NCBI GenBank assembly: GCA_947095585.1
Contig: OX352762.1
Coordinates: 90,205,749-90,269,748 of the forward strand
Direction: 5' to 3'
Length of the DNA stretch: 64,000 nt
From: Nephrocerus scutellatus
Lineage: Eukaryota > Arthropoda > Insecta > Diptera > Pipunculidae
Made by a program: the position numbers and the translations under genes. The notes beneath the pieces were generated by a model. That model saw only the letters and a program-made list of their open reading frames with translations, was not told the origin of the DNA and searched no databases. Below are positions 1 through 10,749 of this stretch, piece by piece. Position 1 is the first letter of the stretch. Every line of letters begins with the position of its first letter.

Positions 1-1559
1 ATTTTTTCTGGAATTTGTATTTTATTTTTGTTTTGGAACGTATATTAAATAAAAACTCCCGCTCCCTCACCAGGTTTATTAATCGTTCTTCAAAACACAT
101 CATTAATTCTTCCTTTTCATCAATATTTTTCATCTCCATTTCAAAACTAATTTTCCCGCACAATATAATTTTGTTTGTTGACGTTTTTTCACAGCTGTTG
201 AGCTGTCAGGCAAAGCAAATGTTCAGCACTTTTGAACTAGAGCTTCCGTTTGGAGTCACGATACGTAACATTACGTTTTTCTTTAAAATTGCCAAACGAA
301 ACGTTGAAGCCGAAGCTATATTGTGTTAGGAAGCATTGAAATCGTATGGCTGAACTCGTAAACGTCAGGCGAAGACGAAGCTGAAGCGTTTTTTTGTTTC
401 CCGCATAATGTTATTAATCTTTAATATTTTTCGCGATCATCACTCATCGCCAGAACGCGCGATCGCTTCCAATGAGGACATTACTTTATGCCCCACGCGT
501 TTGGTGTATATTATCTTTAAGAGAGAAACGTTAAAGCATTTACCGGAGAAAAGTTGAAAGTTGGTCAACTTTTTGCGTCGCTTCCGTCACATACTTTGCC
601 AATGGACACATCTGAAGAGACCGCGTGATTTCGTCGATCGGTCGTTACATACGTCGCTTCAATGCACGCAACTTAGTCTATGGACTGGGTCCGTAAGACT
701 GATGACAGATAAGACGAACAGAATACCAATGTTGAATTCGAATTGAGAAAATATCTGTCATATTTTGTCAAGTTGTTCCTTTCGCTAAAAAACCAATCGA
801 CGGAAGATTAGATATAGGCTGTCACAGATTTGTATGTTTCGCAGATTTACCGATCTTTTCACTAACACCAACAACTAACACAATTTATCATTCGATTTGG
901 GCTCACTGAAAGCACTGAATTTTCTTTAATATCACAATTACAAACGCATGCAACAAAACAATGTAAAAAAGATTCTCGCTTTTCGTGTTCGATCTGCTAA
1001 GAAGGAAAAAAAAAAATTTGATACTGAGTCTGTGTCGGTACATATATTTTTTAAGAAAGCCACGTTCGATTGAAAGCAGAGTACAAAAAATTGCTATAGT
1101 CAATTGAGCGACAATGCACGAGCAGAACATCTCTTTACTTATTTCAGTTGCACAATTTCGCCCATTTCTTAACTTAAGTGAATAGTTGCCAATCGAACAG
1201 TCTCTGAATTTCTTTACTTCAAATACGGCAACTTATTTATTCCTTTCGATTTACTAAAACCTTCTATAAACAAACAATACACGGGTAAGCTGTTAAAGTA
1301 AGAGTTTTCATGGTTTTCGTGGTTAAAGCTTTGCAAATAGAACACCAAACCAAAACCAACCAAAATGTTTAAAACTGAGAAATTAGTCTGCTTGCTCTCT
1401 CGCAATCTTGCTAAGCAAACGAAACCATAGCCATCGATTGCCGACAAAATTTTGCAGATAAAACGCAATAATCTGGATACTTTTAAATAGAACACGACAA
1501 ATCAAAACTAAGAAAAAAAAGTTAACATACCCCTGCAAATCGAAGAAGTCATTAGTTAT
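1..1559. other. Upstream non-coding stretch, no gene recognised
   Basis: AT-rich sequence with only short, low-complexity open frames in all six frames; none has a recognisable domain. A GC-richer patch around 340-760 might be a promoter or 5' region of a gene lying to the left, but I see no exon I can support. It ends where a MITE-like repeat begins. Confidence 0.4.
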
Positions 1560-1818
1560 GTTAATATTTTTTTCCTTAAAACTCTGCCCCAGATTTTTTT
1601 TGGCTGTCTAGTTGTTCGTTTCCCCTTCAAAACGACTCTGCCGTAGAGCTAAAACAGCTCCTGATATTTTGGGAGATTTACCCCTCTTTATACTAGCACA
1701 ACAACAACACATGCAAAAAGTAAACAAAAGATTTTCGCCTTTCGTGTTCGATTTCCTTTTTGAATAGTTCTGTGGTCGAGCTCGTTTCTGGGTTATAGTT
1801 TTTAAGAAAAAAATTTAA
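1560..1818. repeat. MITE-like TIR element, family A copy 1
   Basis: About 260 bp bounded by imperfect terminal inverted repeats: the left end reads GTTAATATTTTTTTCC followed by AAAACTCTGCCCCAGA, and the right end is its approximate reverse complement (CTGGGTTATAG...AAATTTAAC). A direct copy at 4758-5014 shares the interior closely, including 'GTAGAGCTAAAACAGCTC' and 'GGGAGATTTACCCCTC'. There is no coding capacity, so it is a non-autonomous DNA element. It lies about 180 bp upstream of the ALG3 start codon and so may contribute to that gene's promoter or 5' UTR. Confidence 0.7.
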
Positions 1819-1987
1819 CATTAATTCCATTCAATCGAACGCGGCTGAAGTATAGTTGTCATTTCATTTTGATGTCATCTAGAAATTATGTAAAGTACGT
1901 AAGCAGCAAAAAGCCTGGGGATATTTCTTTTTGTATTTTGTGCCGTTGTGATTTTTTTTTTGGTTTTATAGTCCTTGTTCTAATCTA

Positions 1988-2038
1988 ATGCAAAGTGATG
2001 GCTCCGGCATCGAAGGCAGCCGCAGCCCAAATGCGTAA
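1988..2038 (+). promoter_or_regulatory. Overlapping upstream ORF at the ALG3 start
   Basis: An ATG at 1988-1990 lies 7 bases before the ALG3 start region, in another frame. It opens a 16-codon ORF that ends at TAA 2036-2038, inside the ALG3 coding sequence. The upstream ATG context (TCTAATGC) is weaker than that of the main ATG (AAGTGATGG, with G at -3 and G at +4), so leaky scanning would be expected. It is functional only if the transcript begins upstream of 1988, which is not shown here. Confidence 0.4.
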
Positions 2039-3731
2039 CCATGCCAGAAAGCAATCGAGAGAATCTAAATTAACTGTATACTACAAAAAATATGTAAATG
2101 CTGAATTTGCAAAATATCTAATATTTGATCCGGACTCGCAACCTATTGTTACAGTGCTCATTATTTTGGCCGAACTTTTGTTAAATGTTATAGTTATTCA
2201 GCGGGTTCCCTACACGGAAATCGATTGGGTCGCTTACATGCAAGAATGCGAGGGATTTCTCAATGGAACGACAAACTATGCATTGCTAAAAGGTAAATGA
2301 GTGTTCTTTTAAAAGTAACCCATGGCGAATAAGCTCAAATCTATTTTTATAAGTATATTGCCGGGTAACGCTACTTTATGTACATTTTGATAAGGATTGA
2401 TTTAACCTTCGTTTTTTTCCGCTACAGGTGACACAGGACCTCTGGTGTACCCGGCAGCATTTGTTTACATTTACTCGGCGTTGTATTTCATCACTTCGAA
2501 CGGTCGTAATATTCGCTTGGCTCAGTACATATTCTGTATTGTTTACCTCATGCAAATGTGGCTCGTCCTCCGGCTGTACTCAAAAAGTCGTAAAGTCCCA
2601 CCATACGTGCTCGTTCTGAGTGTTTTCACTTCTTATCGCATTCATTCGATTTATATACTGCGATTATTTAATGATCCCGTTGCGATACTTTTTTTATATA
2701 TAGCTCTAAATTTGTTCCTCGATAGCCGTTGGACACTGGGCAGTGTATGCTTCAGTTTGGGAGTTGGCGTCAAAATGAATGTGCTGCTGTTTGCACCGGC
2801 ATTGTTGCTGCTGTATATAACTAATTTGGGATATTGGAAAACATTTCAGCAGCTAGCAATTTGTGGTAGCGTCCAAATTATGCTAGGAGCCCCGTTTTTG
2901 TTAACATATCCTGTAGCATATTTGCGAGGAAGTTTTGATTTGGGACGAGTCTTTGAGCATAAGTGGACAGTGAACTATCGTTTCTTGGATAGAAGCTTAT
3001 TCGAGAATAAATTCTTCCACCTGAGTTTAGTTGCAGCACATACCGGAATGCTAGTACTTTTTGCGCAGCCCACATACACATTCTTTAAGAACTACTGTCG
3101 GTTGCGTGAATTACAAAAGCAGCTACAGCCACAAATAAATCGGCAAAACCTTGAAACGAAAAATGCGAAGAAATCATTAAAAATAGAAGCAGCATCATCG
3201 TCGTCACAGGAAGAACTTACACAGGATCAAAATGATTTTTTAAACTCTTTTGAAAAAGAATTACAAAGAAATTCTGTAAAAACCACACCATCATTACAAA
3301 ACACCCACAAAAACCGAGAGAATATATCTTCGTCCGAGAAATTCTCCATACACTTCGACAAATGCATACAGCTCGCTATATTGCCGCTATTTTTGTGCAA
3401 TTTCATTGGAGTCATTTGTGCACGCAGTCTACACTATCAGTTCTACGTATGGTATTTCCATTCTTTACCCTATCTCACTTGGTCAACTGATTACAGTTTG
3501 GGAGTGCGCTATCTTTTGCTAGGACTCATCGAATTTTGCTGGAACACATATCCCAGTACAAATTTCTCTAGTGCTCTGCTGCATTGGTGTCATCTGTTAC
3601 TGCTGTATGGTATCGGAAGGAATATGTTTAAAACTACTGCTAATAGTGCAATGATAGGCAACAAAGATGAAGCATCGATGACTAGCAGTTCCATTGAGAC
3701 ACGAAAAAAGTCTAAAGCCAAAGAGAAATAG
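1998..3731 (+). CDS. l(2)not (ALG3): ALG3 / Not56 dolichol-P-mannose mannosyltransferase
   Basis: Exons 1998-2292 and 2428-3731, joined over a 135-nt GT-AG intron that splits a Gly codon; 532 residues. The enzyme is ER-membrane dolichyl-P-Man:Man5GlcNAc2-PP-Dol alpha-1,3-mannosyltransferase, which adds the first luminal mannose in N-glycan precursor assembly. Evidence seen: family blocks [12 protein letters not shown], the [13 protein letters not shown] block formed across the splice, [32 protein letters not shown] and [16 protein letters not shown], plus many hydrophobic membrane segments. A hydrophilic Lys/Ser/Gln/Asn-rich insert of roughly 85 residues (about 3100-3360) makes it longer than human ALG3 (438 aa); Drosophila Not56 is also long. 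The start is ATG 1998; the GTG just before it is not a likely start. The tail is Lys-rich. In Drosophila this gene is linked to l(2)tid, which is not visible here. Confidence 0.93.
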
Positions 3732-3743
3732 TTGAGAATATTT

Positions 3744-3850
3744 GCTGTATTTCTTTGGCTAATCCAGCTTGGCCTACAACAACAATCGCATAAGCATAAA
3801 GCCGAAAATAAATCCAAAAAGTTTTTAGGATTTAAAACTAAAGCCATTTT
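3744..3850 (+). repeat. ALG3 3' UTR segment with an inverted copy at 10.75 kb
   Basis: This segment starts 13 bp after the ALG3 stop codon. It matches the reverse complement of about 10750-10862 almost base for base, including TGCTGTATTTCTTTGGCTAA, GCATAAGCATAAAGCCGAAA and GTTTTTAGGATTTA. The match stops before the coding region. A second, weaker repetition of the 'aaactaaagccattt' part occurs at about 3926-3943. Between the two (about 3866-3877) CGCC-GTAA-GGCG can form a small hairpin with a GNRA-type loop. Confidence 0.75.
3807..3812 (+). terminator. Candidate ALG3 polyadenylation signal
   Basis: AATAAA 76 bp past the ALG3 stop codon. It sits inside the repeat-like 3' UTR segment that has an inverted copy near 10.8 kb. 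A second AATAAA occurs near 3904. Confidence 0.5.
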
Positions 3851-4221
3851 ATAGTTATAGCGCTCGCCGTAAGGCGGTGATAAAGCGACATGAAGCCGAA
3901 GTAAATAAAAATGTTCAGGATTAAGAAAACTAAAGCCATTTCATAATACTGGTGCCAAGCCGGGTTTGCCAAAGCAACGCAGCAATTGTTGTTTTTTTTA
4001 ACTTATATTTCGTATTTTATTTTTGTTTTCGAATAATTATTAAACAGATACATATTTCTGTTATCTTGTCTAGTCAAGTGCGTTGTTTTGTTATATTTGT
4101 GTTGTGGTTGTCGAGTAACTTGCGCAGTTTACACGACTGTGTTCTACACTACTACTACATGTACATTATACATTTTCTACGAATTTATTCGTTTTATGCA
4201 ACATTTTGTGGATAATCACAA

Positions 4222-4646
4222 CGGCGGTGTGGGCACAACACGACTTTCTTTTACGGACGGTGCCGGAATTTTCAGTAACTATATATATTTTTTGCATTTT
4301 CTCATAGTAGTTTACTACTACGAATACCACTTCCGTTTGGCTGGTTTCCGCCAAAATCAACTGGGCCCTCCCAATTTATGTAAAAAGCTTAAATATGAAT
4401 TTTCGTCTCACTCAATTCAGCCGTCTGGGCTGTAGAGTGGACACAGAGCCACAGACACACAGCAGAGATTTTTTTTTGCTTTTTCTGCCTCAGAAGATAC
4501 GGTAATGGGTAAATATGCAAAAATCCGGAGTTCGAAAATTTTCACTATACTTACTTTTACTACTAGTAAAAGAAAGTAATATATATAGTTACTGAAAATT
4601 CTGGCCCCGTCCGTAAAAGAAAGTCGTGTTGTGCCCACACCTCCAT
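4222..4646. repeat. MITE with about 70-bp terminal inverted repeats, family B
   Basis: The left end runs GGCGGTGTGGGCACAACACG then ACTTTCTTTTACGGACGG, continuing to AACTATATATATT. The right end (about 4577-4646) is the near-perfect reverse complement, ending GTTGTGCCCACACCTCC. The interior has CAGCCGTCTGGGCTGTAGAG and no coding capacity. Related copies are at 37365-37635 (interior plus right end) and 49028-49085 (right end only). Confidence 0.8.
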
Positions 4647-4757
4647 TTTTATTGCTGTTCTCTTAACTCAAATCGAACGCGGCTAAAATATGTCCCTAAG
4701 CTAGTATGACATTACCTTTTTTGGGATGTAACTCTGTTTTCACAATGAAATACTTAT

Positions 4758-5014
4758 GTTAATTTTTTTTTCGTAAAACTCTGCCCCAGATTTTTCGTTT
4801 CGTTTCGTTTCCCCTTCAAAATGCCTCTAGCGTAGAGCTAAAACAGCTCTCGATATTTTGGGAGATTTACCCCTCTTTATACTAACACAACAACAACACA
4901 TGCAGCAAAAAAAATGTAAACAAAAGATTTTCGCCTTTCATGTTCGAATTCCTTTTTGAAAAGTTCTGGGGTCGAGCGCGATTCTGGGGTAGAGTTTTAG
5001 GAAAAAAAATTTAA
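4758..5014. repeat. MITE-like TIR element, family A copy 2
   Basis: Direct, diverged copy of 1560-1818 with the same ends (left GTTAATTTTTTTTTCGTAAAACTCTGCCCC; right CTGGGGTAGAGTTTTAGG...TTTAAC) and the same interior landmarks. It has no coding capacity. It differs from copy 1 by scattered substitutions and small indels, so the two insertions are not recent duplicates. Confidence 0.7.
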
Positions 5015-5966
5015 CATTAGGTTTGGTTATGTTAAGGTGGATGTCAGTGGAACCGACACACTTAGACCAGTAATGCTCCATTGTGATACCACATGAAATA
5101 CTTAAAAACTTAACAGTTACAAAAGCTCGCTCAACGAAGACAGTTTATTGTTCTGACATCAAAGTTTTAAGTTGTAAAACATTTTTTTGTTTGACATTTT
5201 TAATTAAGCATTATTATTTTTAACTAGTTGTATAAACTCACTCCCGATTTACGTCGACTAGTTCTGCGTTGTTTTGATTTGCGTCCTCAAACAAAAAATT
5301 CGGATTGCGTTGTTTCCTCGATTTTCGTTGCTACAAGCATGGATATGAAAGTCATGCCAATGAACGAAACTGCAATGAAAAAGGCAAAATTAATTGTTAG
5401 TCTCTTACTTGAGACTATGAAATGTAAATATGTACACACATATATTGAAATAAAATATTTATGTCAAATTAAATTAGCTTTTTATGGAAATAAAAAAATA
5501 AAAATTTGGAATTAATATACTGTATTGAATAGTATAGGAAAATTTGTTTCGATTTGCGTCAATAAAATATATTTTTTATAAACTTTGTAACCATCTACAA
5601 CCAATTGTATATAAATATACTAGAATATTTATTTCGGTTTGCGTTGTTTCGTTTTGCGTCCACAATTTTTAGAACCATTCTATGACACAAATAGGAACCC
5701 CAGTGTATACCGAAGTTGCTTTCCCACAAGAATAACGATTTTTTATGGCGTAAAGTAAATAAGAGAAGAACGTAAAAATACGTGAAAAACACATAATTTC
5801 GATTCGATTTATTTTAATAAAATGTTTCTAATCGGGTTTAAAAACTATGCATTGTTTTATCATTTATTATTATTTTTGTCTAATAAATATTTTTAATTTT
5901 CCCATGTCTATTTTCCATCTACTCCATTGTACTACTTAGGCAAAATGGAAAACGGCAATTATAAAA
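5015..5966. other. AT-rich intergenic DNA, no gene recognised
   Basis: No coding region supported. A stretch at about 5341-5375 (ATGAAAGTCATGCCAATGAA) recurs with changes near 28.2 and 28.4 kb, suggesting a dispersed repeat. The words GATTTGCGTC / GTTTTGCGTC recur loosely at 5278, 5550 and 5650. Confidence 0.4.
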
Positions 5967-6371
5967 ACTAATACATATTTCACATCATTTTCAAATATTG
6001 TGAACTTCATTCTGTATTTCTTCAAAAGTTTGTAAGCTTAAGAACTAAGATTTACCAACATAACGAGCAGAATTTTTTTTGTCAACACCAAAATCCATAC
6101 ATTTCTGAAAGTCTTAAGTTTTTCATTGTGAGAGTGCCCTAAATTAGTTAAAAACTAGCGACGGATAAACTAATACATATTTCACATCATTTTCAAATAT
6201 TGTCAACTTCATTCTGTATTTCTTCAAAAGTTTGTAAGTTTAAGAACTAAGATTTACCAACATAACGAGCAGAATTTTTTTTTGTCAACACCAAAATCCA
6301 TACATTTCTGAAAGTCTTAAGTTTTTCATTGTGAGAGCGCCCTAAATTAGCTAAAAACTAGCGACGGATAA
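5967..6371. repeat. 202-bp tandem duplication containing family C repeat
   Basis: Two units of about 202 bp (5967-6168 and about 6169-6371) differ by only a few bases, for example GTGAACTTC vs GTCAACTTC and GAGAGTGCCC vs GAGAGCGCCC. Each contains the family C body (ACCAACATAACGAGCAGAA, then CCAAAATCCATACATTTCTG) and ends at the TIR word CATTGTGAGAG. More distant copies are at 14518-14731 and 56459-56703. No coding capacity. Confidence 0.8.
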
Positions 6372-6451
6372 ACGAGATAGCAAGTTATAGTAGGAATAGT
6401 AGCAATAGGCAATATCCTACCTCTTTCAAAAGAAACCTGCTATCTCGTTTA
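6369..6451. repeat. 83-bp inverted-repeat unit
   Basis: A perfect 14-bp inverted repeat, TAAACGAGATAGCA at 6369-6382 and TGCTATCTCGTTTA at 6438-6451, encloses 55 bp. It abuts the end of the 202-bp tandem duplication. It could be a very short MITE or a stem-loop, and it has no coding content. Confidence 0.55.
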
Positions 6452-7295
6452 CCCAAAGCTGTTTTTCAATAAAAATAAATAAGTAAGATTGTTTTTATAT
6501 TCAGCTCCTCAGTAGGACAGTAGGTGCAAGTGCGTACTGAGTAGTGACATCAATGCAGAAATGTAAACATAAAGCTGATAGCGGCTGAAAAAAATGTAAA
6601 CTGAATTTCATTTTCAATGCCAAGTTTTGACATTTTCGCAACAACATGATAATAATAACCATTATTTCCAATTAAGAAAATCTTAGGCTTTACCCATATC
6701 CAAATGTTTCAAACCGAAATAATCAATCAAACTAAAATAATAATCCACATTTAATAGATGAGTACAAGAAAATTTAGACAAATTATATTTGAAAAACAAA
6801 ATCTCTTTATATACCGAATTTAAAAATGTTCAAATTTAAAATACATAACCCCATCTTGACTTTCAAAAAGAGGTTTAATCAACATAGCAGGTGATGGCTA
6901 TAAATGGCTTTTTGGCCTTATAAACTATGATGATAGACAGGATATTTTAAATCATTTAGAAATATTAGATAAAAAAATCATAATACAATTAATACAATAA
7001 ATAAACAAATTTTTATAAACAAACATTTCTATGAAACAGTAAATATCCTAAAATCAACAATAGATGACGATAGAAGGAAAGTTAAATTAAATTTTTTTTA
7101 CAAAAACTGTTGTCTATCGGAGATACACATGTCTATAAAATGCGTATAAAATTTGAAGAAAATCGGGGACTAAACCCAGTCTTAAGAATATATACACATA
7201 AAAATTTCTCAACTGAAATTTTTTTATTTTTTATCTACAGCAGGACAAGGACACATTTGAATACAATTTATACTCTCAAGTAAACTGAATAATAT
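6452..7295. other. Intergenic AT-rich DNA with a family D fragment
   Basis: No gene. At about 7098-7175 a single unit of the family D repeat is visible (GTTGTCTATCGGAGATACAC, then TATAAAATTTGAAGAAAATC); multi-unit copies occur in the Lachesin intron. Confidence 0.5.
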
Positions 7296-7829
7296 CGGGT
7301 GTTTCAACAGGTGCGCTTCAACTTTTCTCCGATAGGGACGGCGAACGACGCCATATTTTTTATTGTTCTTTTATCATTTGGAAACTTCATTAGTATACGT
7401 TTCATCATGGAATGCTACACATGTGAACAGCGATTGCAAATCGTGCAAATTTTTTATCAAAATAATCGTTCTGTTGCCGCTACTTTAAGAGCATTACGGC
7501 CATTTTACGGTCCATTTAACAAGCCAGTCCGTTCGACAATCGACCGTATAGTAAAGATCTTGACCATTTGAAGCGACGCCGATTCGTGAATTGGGCTCAA
7601 GAGTAAATCGAAAATGATGCAGATTTTCACCGAAAAATCATCTTCAGCGATGAGGCTCACTTCGTAAAACGTGCACGCGGTGGTCATGCAAAAGAAATCG
7701 AGTTTCATACTTAAATGTATCATATGTATATGTTCAAATTCGTTAATAAAAAAAAAAGTTAGTTCAAAAGTCGAACAGTTTGTGTTTTATTCAAAAAAAA
7801 AGTTGAAGTGCTCTTATTGAAAAACCCTA
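7296..7829 (+). mobile_element. Internally deleted Tc1/mariner-superfamily element
   Basis: Ends are inverted repeats: left GGGTGTTTCAACAGGTGCGC, right the reverse complement of AGGGTTTTTCAATAAGAGCA, each followed by CTTCAACTTTT. Inside is the transposase N-terminus (about 7407-7571: helix-turn-helix block EQRLQIVQIFYQNNRSVAAT, then LRPFYGPFNKPVRSTIDRIV). A fragment around the catalytic region follows in another frame (IFSDEAHFV, about 7640-7670), fused directly to the usual C-terminal end RGGHAKEIEFHT. Several hundred bp between are missing, so the copy is dead. Confidence 0.75.
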
Positions 7830-9124
7830 TATTAATACAAAAATATATACGCTTTGAAAGAATACTGTATACATATATTTTAACAAATTGAATGACATTA
7901 TATTAATTCTTTGGGTTTACCGCAATGCTTGCTTGTCAACCACATTTTTTATTTTCCACTTGGAGCTTAAACATACAAATATTTTGAGCATGCAACATGC
8001 AATTAGCCATGAAAAGCTAGAACTTTTTAAAATTAGGCCCTGCAAACTTCATGGATTGTTATTGTCATTGAGTTTTGTTGATGGCCGTGGCAAATTCTAG
8101 TCTAAGTGGGAACTGGACTCGCATAAAGCTGAATGGTAGGTTCTAGGTTGGTTGGTATCGTATGGGAGCCATGAATACGTCATGAATGGACAATCTGACA
8201 TACATAGACAAGCGTAAGAGAGATGGGTGATGACAAGAAAGTCGGAAGGTCGGTCGTAGAACTTTGCGTAATTTTTGTTGTTCGCTTAAATTTTATCATC
8301 AAAGTGGTTACATATGCACACGGACTACAAGCTACAACTGATAAAGCATAAGCCCGTCTTACATCTAACAGAGCTCTTACAAAAACTTAAGATTAGGTGG
8401 TTAAAATTTTTTTTTGTTCAATTACAGAGTTGAGGGTTTGAGTTATAGTGGTGTTGAAATTTCGATTTGATGGGTTGAAAGATTAAAGTTCGGTTAAAAT
8501 GGTATGACCGCTGCGACTGTAGTCGAGTCGAGACAAGCTCACTCGTTGTTTCCACCTCAAATAACAATGATGCTGCAGTAAAATAATTTGCTTTTGTGAG
8601 TAAAATTATGGAGTTATCGCTGAAATTAAAATATGGCAAAAATTAAAGAATAAATTTGGAACACATGTTATCGTATATGCGAAAACATCTGTTTTTGTTG
8701 CATGTGATTCTTAATGTAATATGTGCAATAAGTATTGAGTTTGGTAGTGCATTAGTTGTGGTTTCGTTCATAATTTCTCTGATCACAGCTACAAATTTTA
8801 ACACTTACACATATATATGTTATATATTTTCTCTGCCTCCGTTCTGGTGTTTGCAGTTGGACCCTTCTCTTCAATTTTAAATTTCGCCATTTTGATTTGT
8901 GCTGACCTTGAAAATCGCTTAAAATAATCCTACATTTTCCTTTCAATTCGGCTCACATATATTATAGCATTATTTGAAGCCCGTATACATGTACATGCAC
9001 ACAAGCAATTATTTTAAATATCATTATTGTCATTTAAGGTGGAAACAACGAGTTATTGGAACTTAACCCAGGAGGCCCAGGAAGAAATAACGGGAAAAAA
9101 ATGCATATGTAGAAGTGGAGGAAG
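7830..9124. other. Intergenic DNA, no gene recognised
   Basis: Short open frames only, none with recognisable homology or splice structure. AT-rich throughout. Confidence 0.4.
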
Positions 9125-9401
9125 CCACGATTAGGCATAATAACTTCTCGCGACCATTTGTGCTGCACATGTTAATTTTTTGGACACAAATGGAAGGGAC
9201 CTACAATTTAAGGCCGGATCCGAACGGCGAATTGAGAAGCCGTGACAAGTATTATTTACTCTCGGAACGTTTGTCACCCATTCGCGAGAGGTGGGACACC
9301 GTGAAAAATACTTTTGGTGTTGCTGGGATTCGAACCTGAACCTCCTGCGCAGCAGCCATGTGCATTACCACTAAGCCACGGCGCCCACCACGATTAGGCA
9401 T
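9125..9401 (-). mobile_element. Full-length tRNA-derived SINE with 14-bp target-site duplication
   Basis: The element proper is 9139-9387. Read on the minus strand, its head has RNA polymerase III boxes: A box TGGCTTAGTGGT and B box GGTTCGAATCC, 31 bp apart. The 5' acceptor-like bases do not pair with the 3' side, so it is not a functional tRNA gene. The body extends about 160 bp and ends with a hairpin-like tail (CCATTTGTG...CACAAATGG). It is flanked by perfect 14-bp direct repeats CCACGATTAGGCAT at 9125-9138 and 9388-9401. Related copies: 28668-28869 (same orientation) and 35932-36040 (opposite, head missing). Confidence 0.85.
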
Positions 9402-9463
9402 GTTTGGAGAAAAATTTACAGACTTATTAACATGTAAATGAAAAAGAAACCATTTTTTCGCGA

Positions 9464-10717
9464 TTGGTCCCGAGCAAGCGATTAGTTTGCAAGCTGTTTG
9501 ACATTTAAAGTTCTCAGGCACTCGCCTAGTCACGGGTTAGGAGAAAACGAACTGACTCGAAAAAAGCGACAATTTTTATAGTAGATTATGTCATTAAAGT
9601 TACATTAATCCAAGGAAATAAAAGGCATCACACAACAATAAAATTGTATGCTATACACCTCGTACATATATGAACTCAATTTTGCAACCAAAATCGGCTT
9701 TAGGTTTATTTGGTGGCGAAACTGAGTCCAACACCGCATGTAAACGTAGTAATTTTAGCACAATAGAATTTCCAATATGAGAGCCCTGTAAGTTGTAAGA
9801 AAAATATGAACGAGCAGTGTTGTATTTTGAACTAATAGCTCCAGCGATTGTCAAAAATATTAACGCGTAGAAGAAAACACTTAAGCTGTATGTATTTTAT
9901 TTGGAATCCGAATCCGAATGTCAAAACCAGCCAAACAGCAGATTTTCAAATTCCAAAGAAGGAATTCGACAGTGCAATTGTTGTTGTTCCTCGGCAATCA
10001 AAATATGGCTGTTGTTGTAATTCCCAATTCGAATTCAATAAAAAAAATAAATAAAAGAAACAGCTTTTGGCTTTAAATTTTCGATGGATTTTGGTCCCGA
10101 GCAAGCGATTAGTTTGCAAGCTGTTTGACATTTAAAGTTCTCAGGCACTCGCCTAGTCACGGGTTAGGAGAAAACGAACTGACTCGAAAAAAGCGACAAT
10201 TTTTATAGTAGATTATGTCATTAAAGTTACATTAATCCAAGGAAATAAAAGGCATCACACAACAATAAAATTGTATGCTATACACCTCGTACATATATGA
10301 ACTCAATTTTGCAACCAAAATCGGCTTTAGGTTTATTTGGTGGCGAAACTGAGTCCAACACCGCATGTAAACGTAGTAATTTTAGCACAATAGAATTTCC
10401 AATATGAGAGCCCTGTAAGTTGTAAGAAAAATATGAACGAGCAGTGTTGTATTTTGAACTAATAGCTCCAGCGATTGTCAAAAATATTAACGCGTAGAAG
10501 AAAACACTTAAGCTGTATGTATTTTATTTGGAATCCGAATCCGAATGTCAAAACCAGCCAAACAGCAGATTTTCAAATTCCAAAGAAGGAATTCGACAGT
10601 GCAATTGTTGTTGTTCCTCGGCAATCAAAATATGGCTGTTGTTGTAATTCCCAATTCGAATTCAATAAAAAAAATAAATAAAAGAAACAGCTTTTGGCTT
10701 TAAATTTTCGATGGATT
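9464..10717. repeat. 627-bp tandem duplication (two apparently identical units)
   Basis: Unit 1 is 9464-10090 and unit 2 is 10091-10717. I found no base difference by eye, and all short frames recur at exactly +627. Each unit carries at its right side (9905-10045 and 10532-10672) a segment of a repeat whose foldback relative is at 16676-16913 (ATTCGACAGTGCAATTGTTG). No gene is seen. Either a very recent duplication or an assembly duplication. Confidence 0.9.
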
Positions 10718-10749
10718 TTAATTGTTATGTGTGTTAAACATAACGCCAA

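Noticed and set aside
9303..9387. Functional tRNA gene on the minus strand
   Set aside because: A and B boxes are good, but the acceptor arms do not pair and the unit continues into a repeated body with a target-site duplication, so it is a SINE.
9651..10681. Two pairs of identical 67-68-codon ORFs as duplicated genes
   Set aside because: They are identical because the 627-bp segment is duplicated; composition and overlap on both strands show no coding signal.
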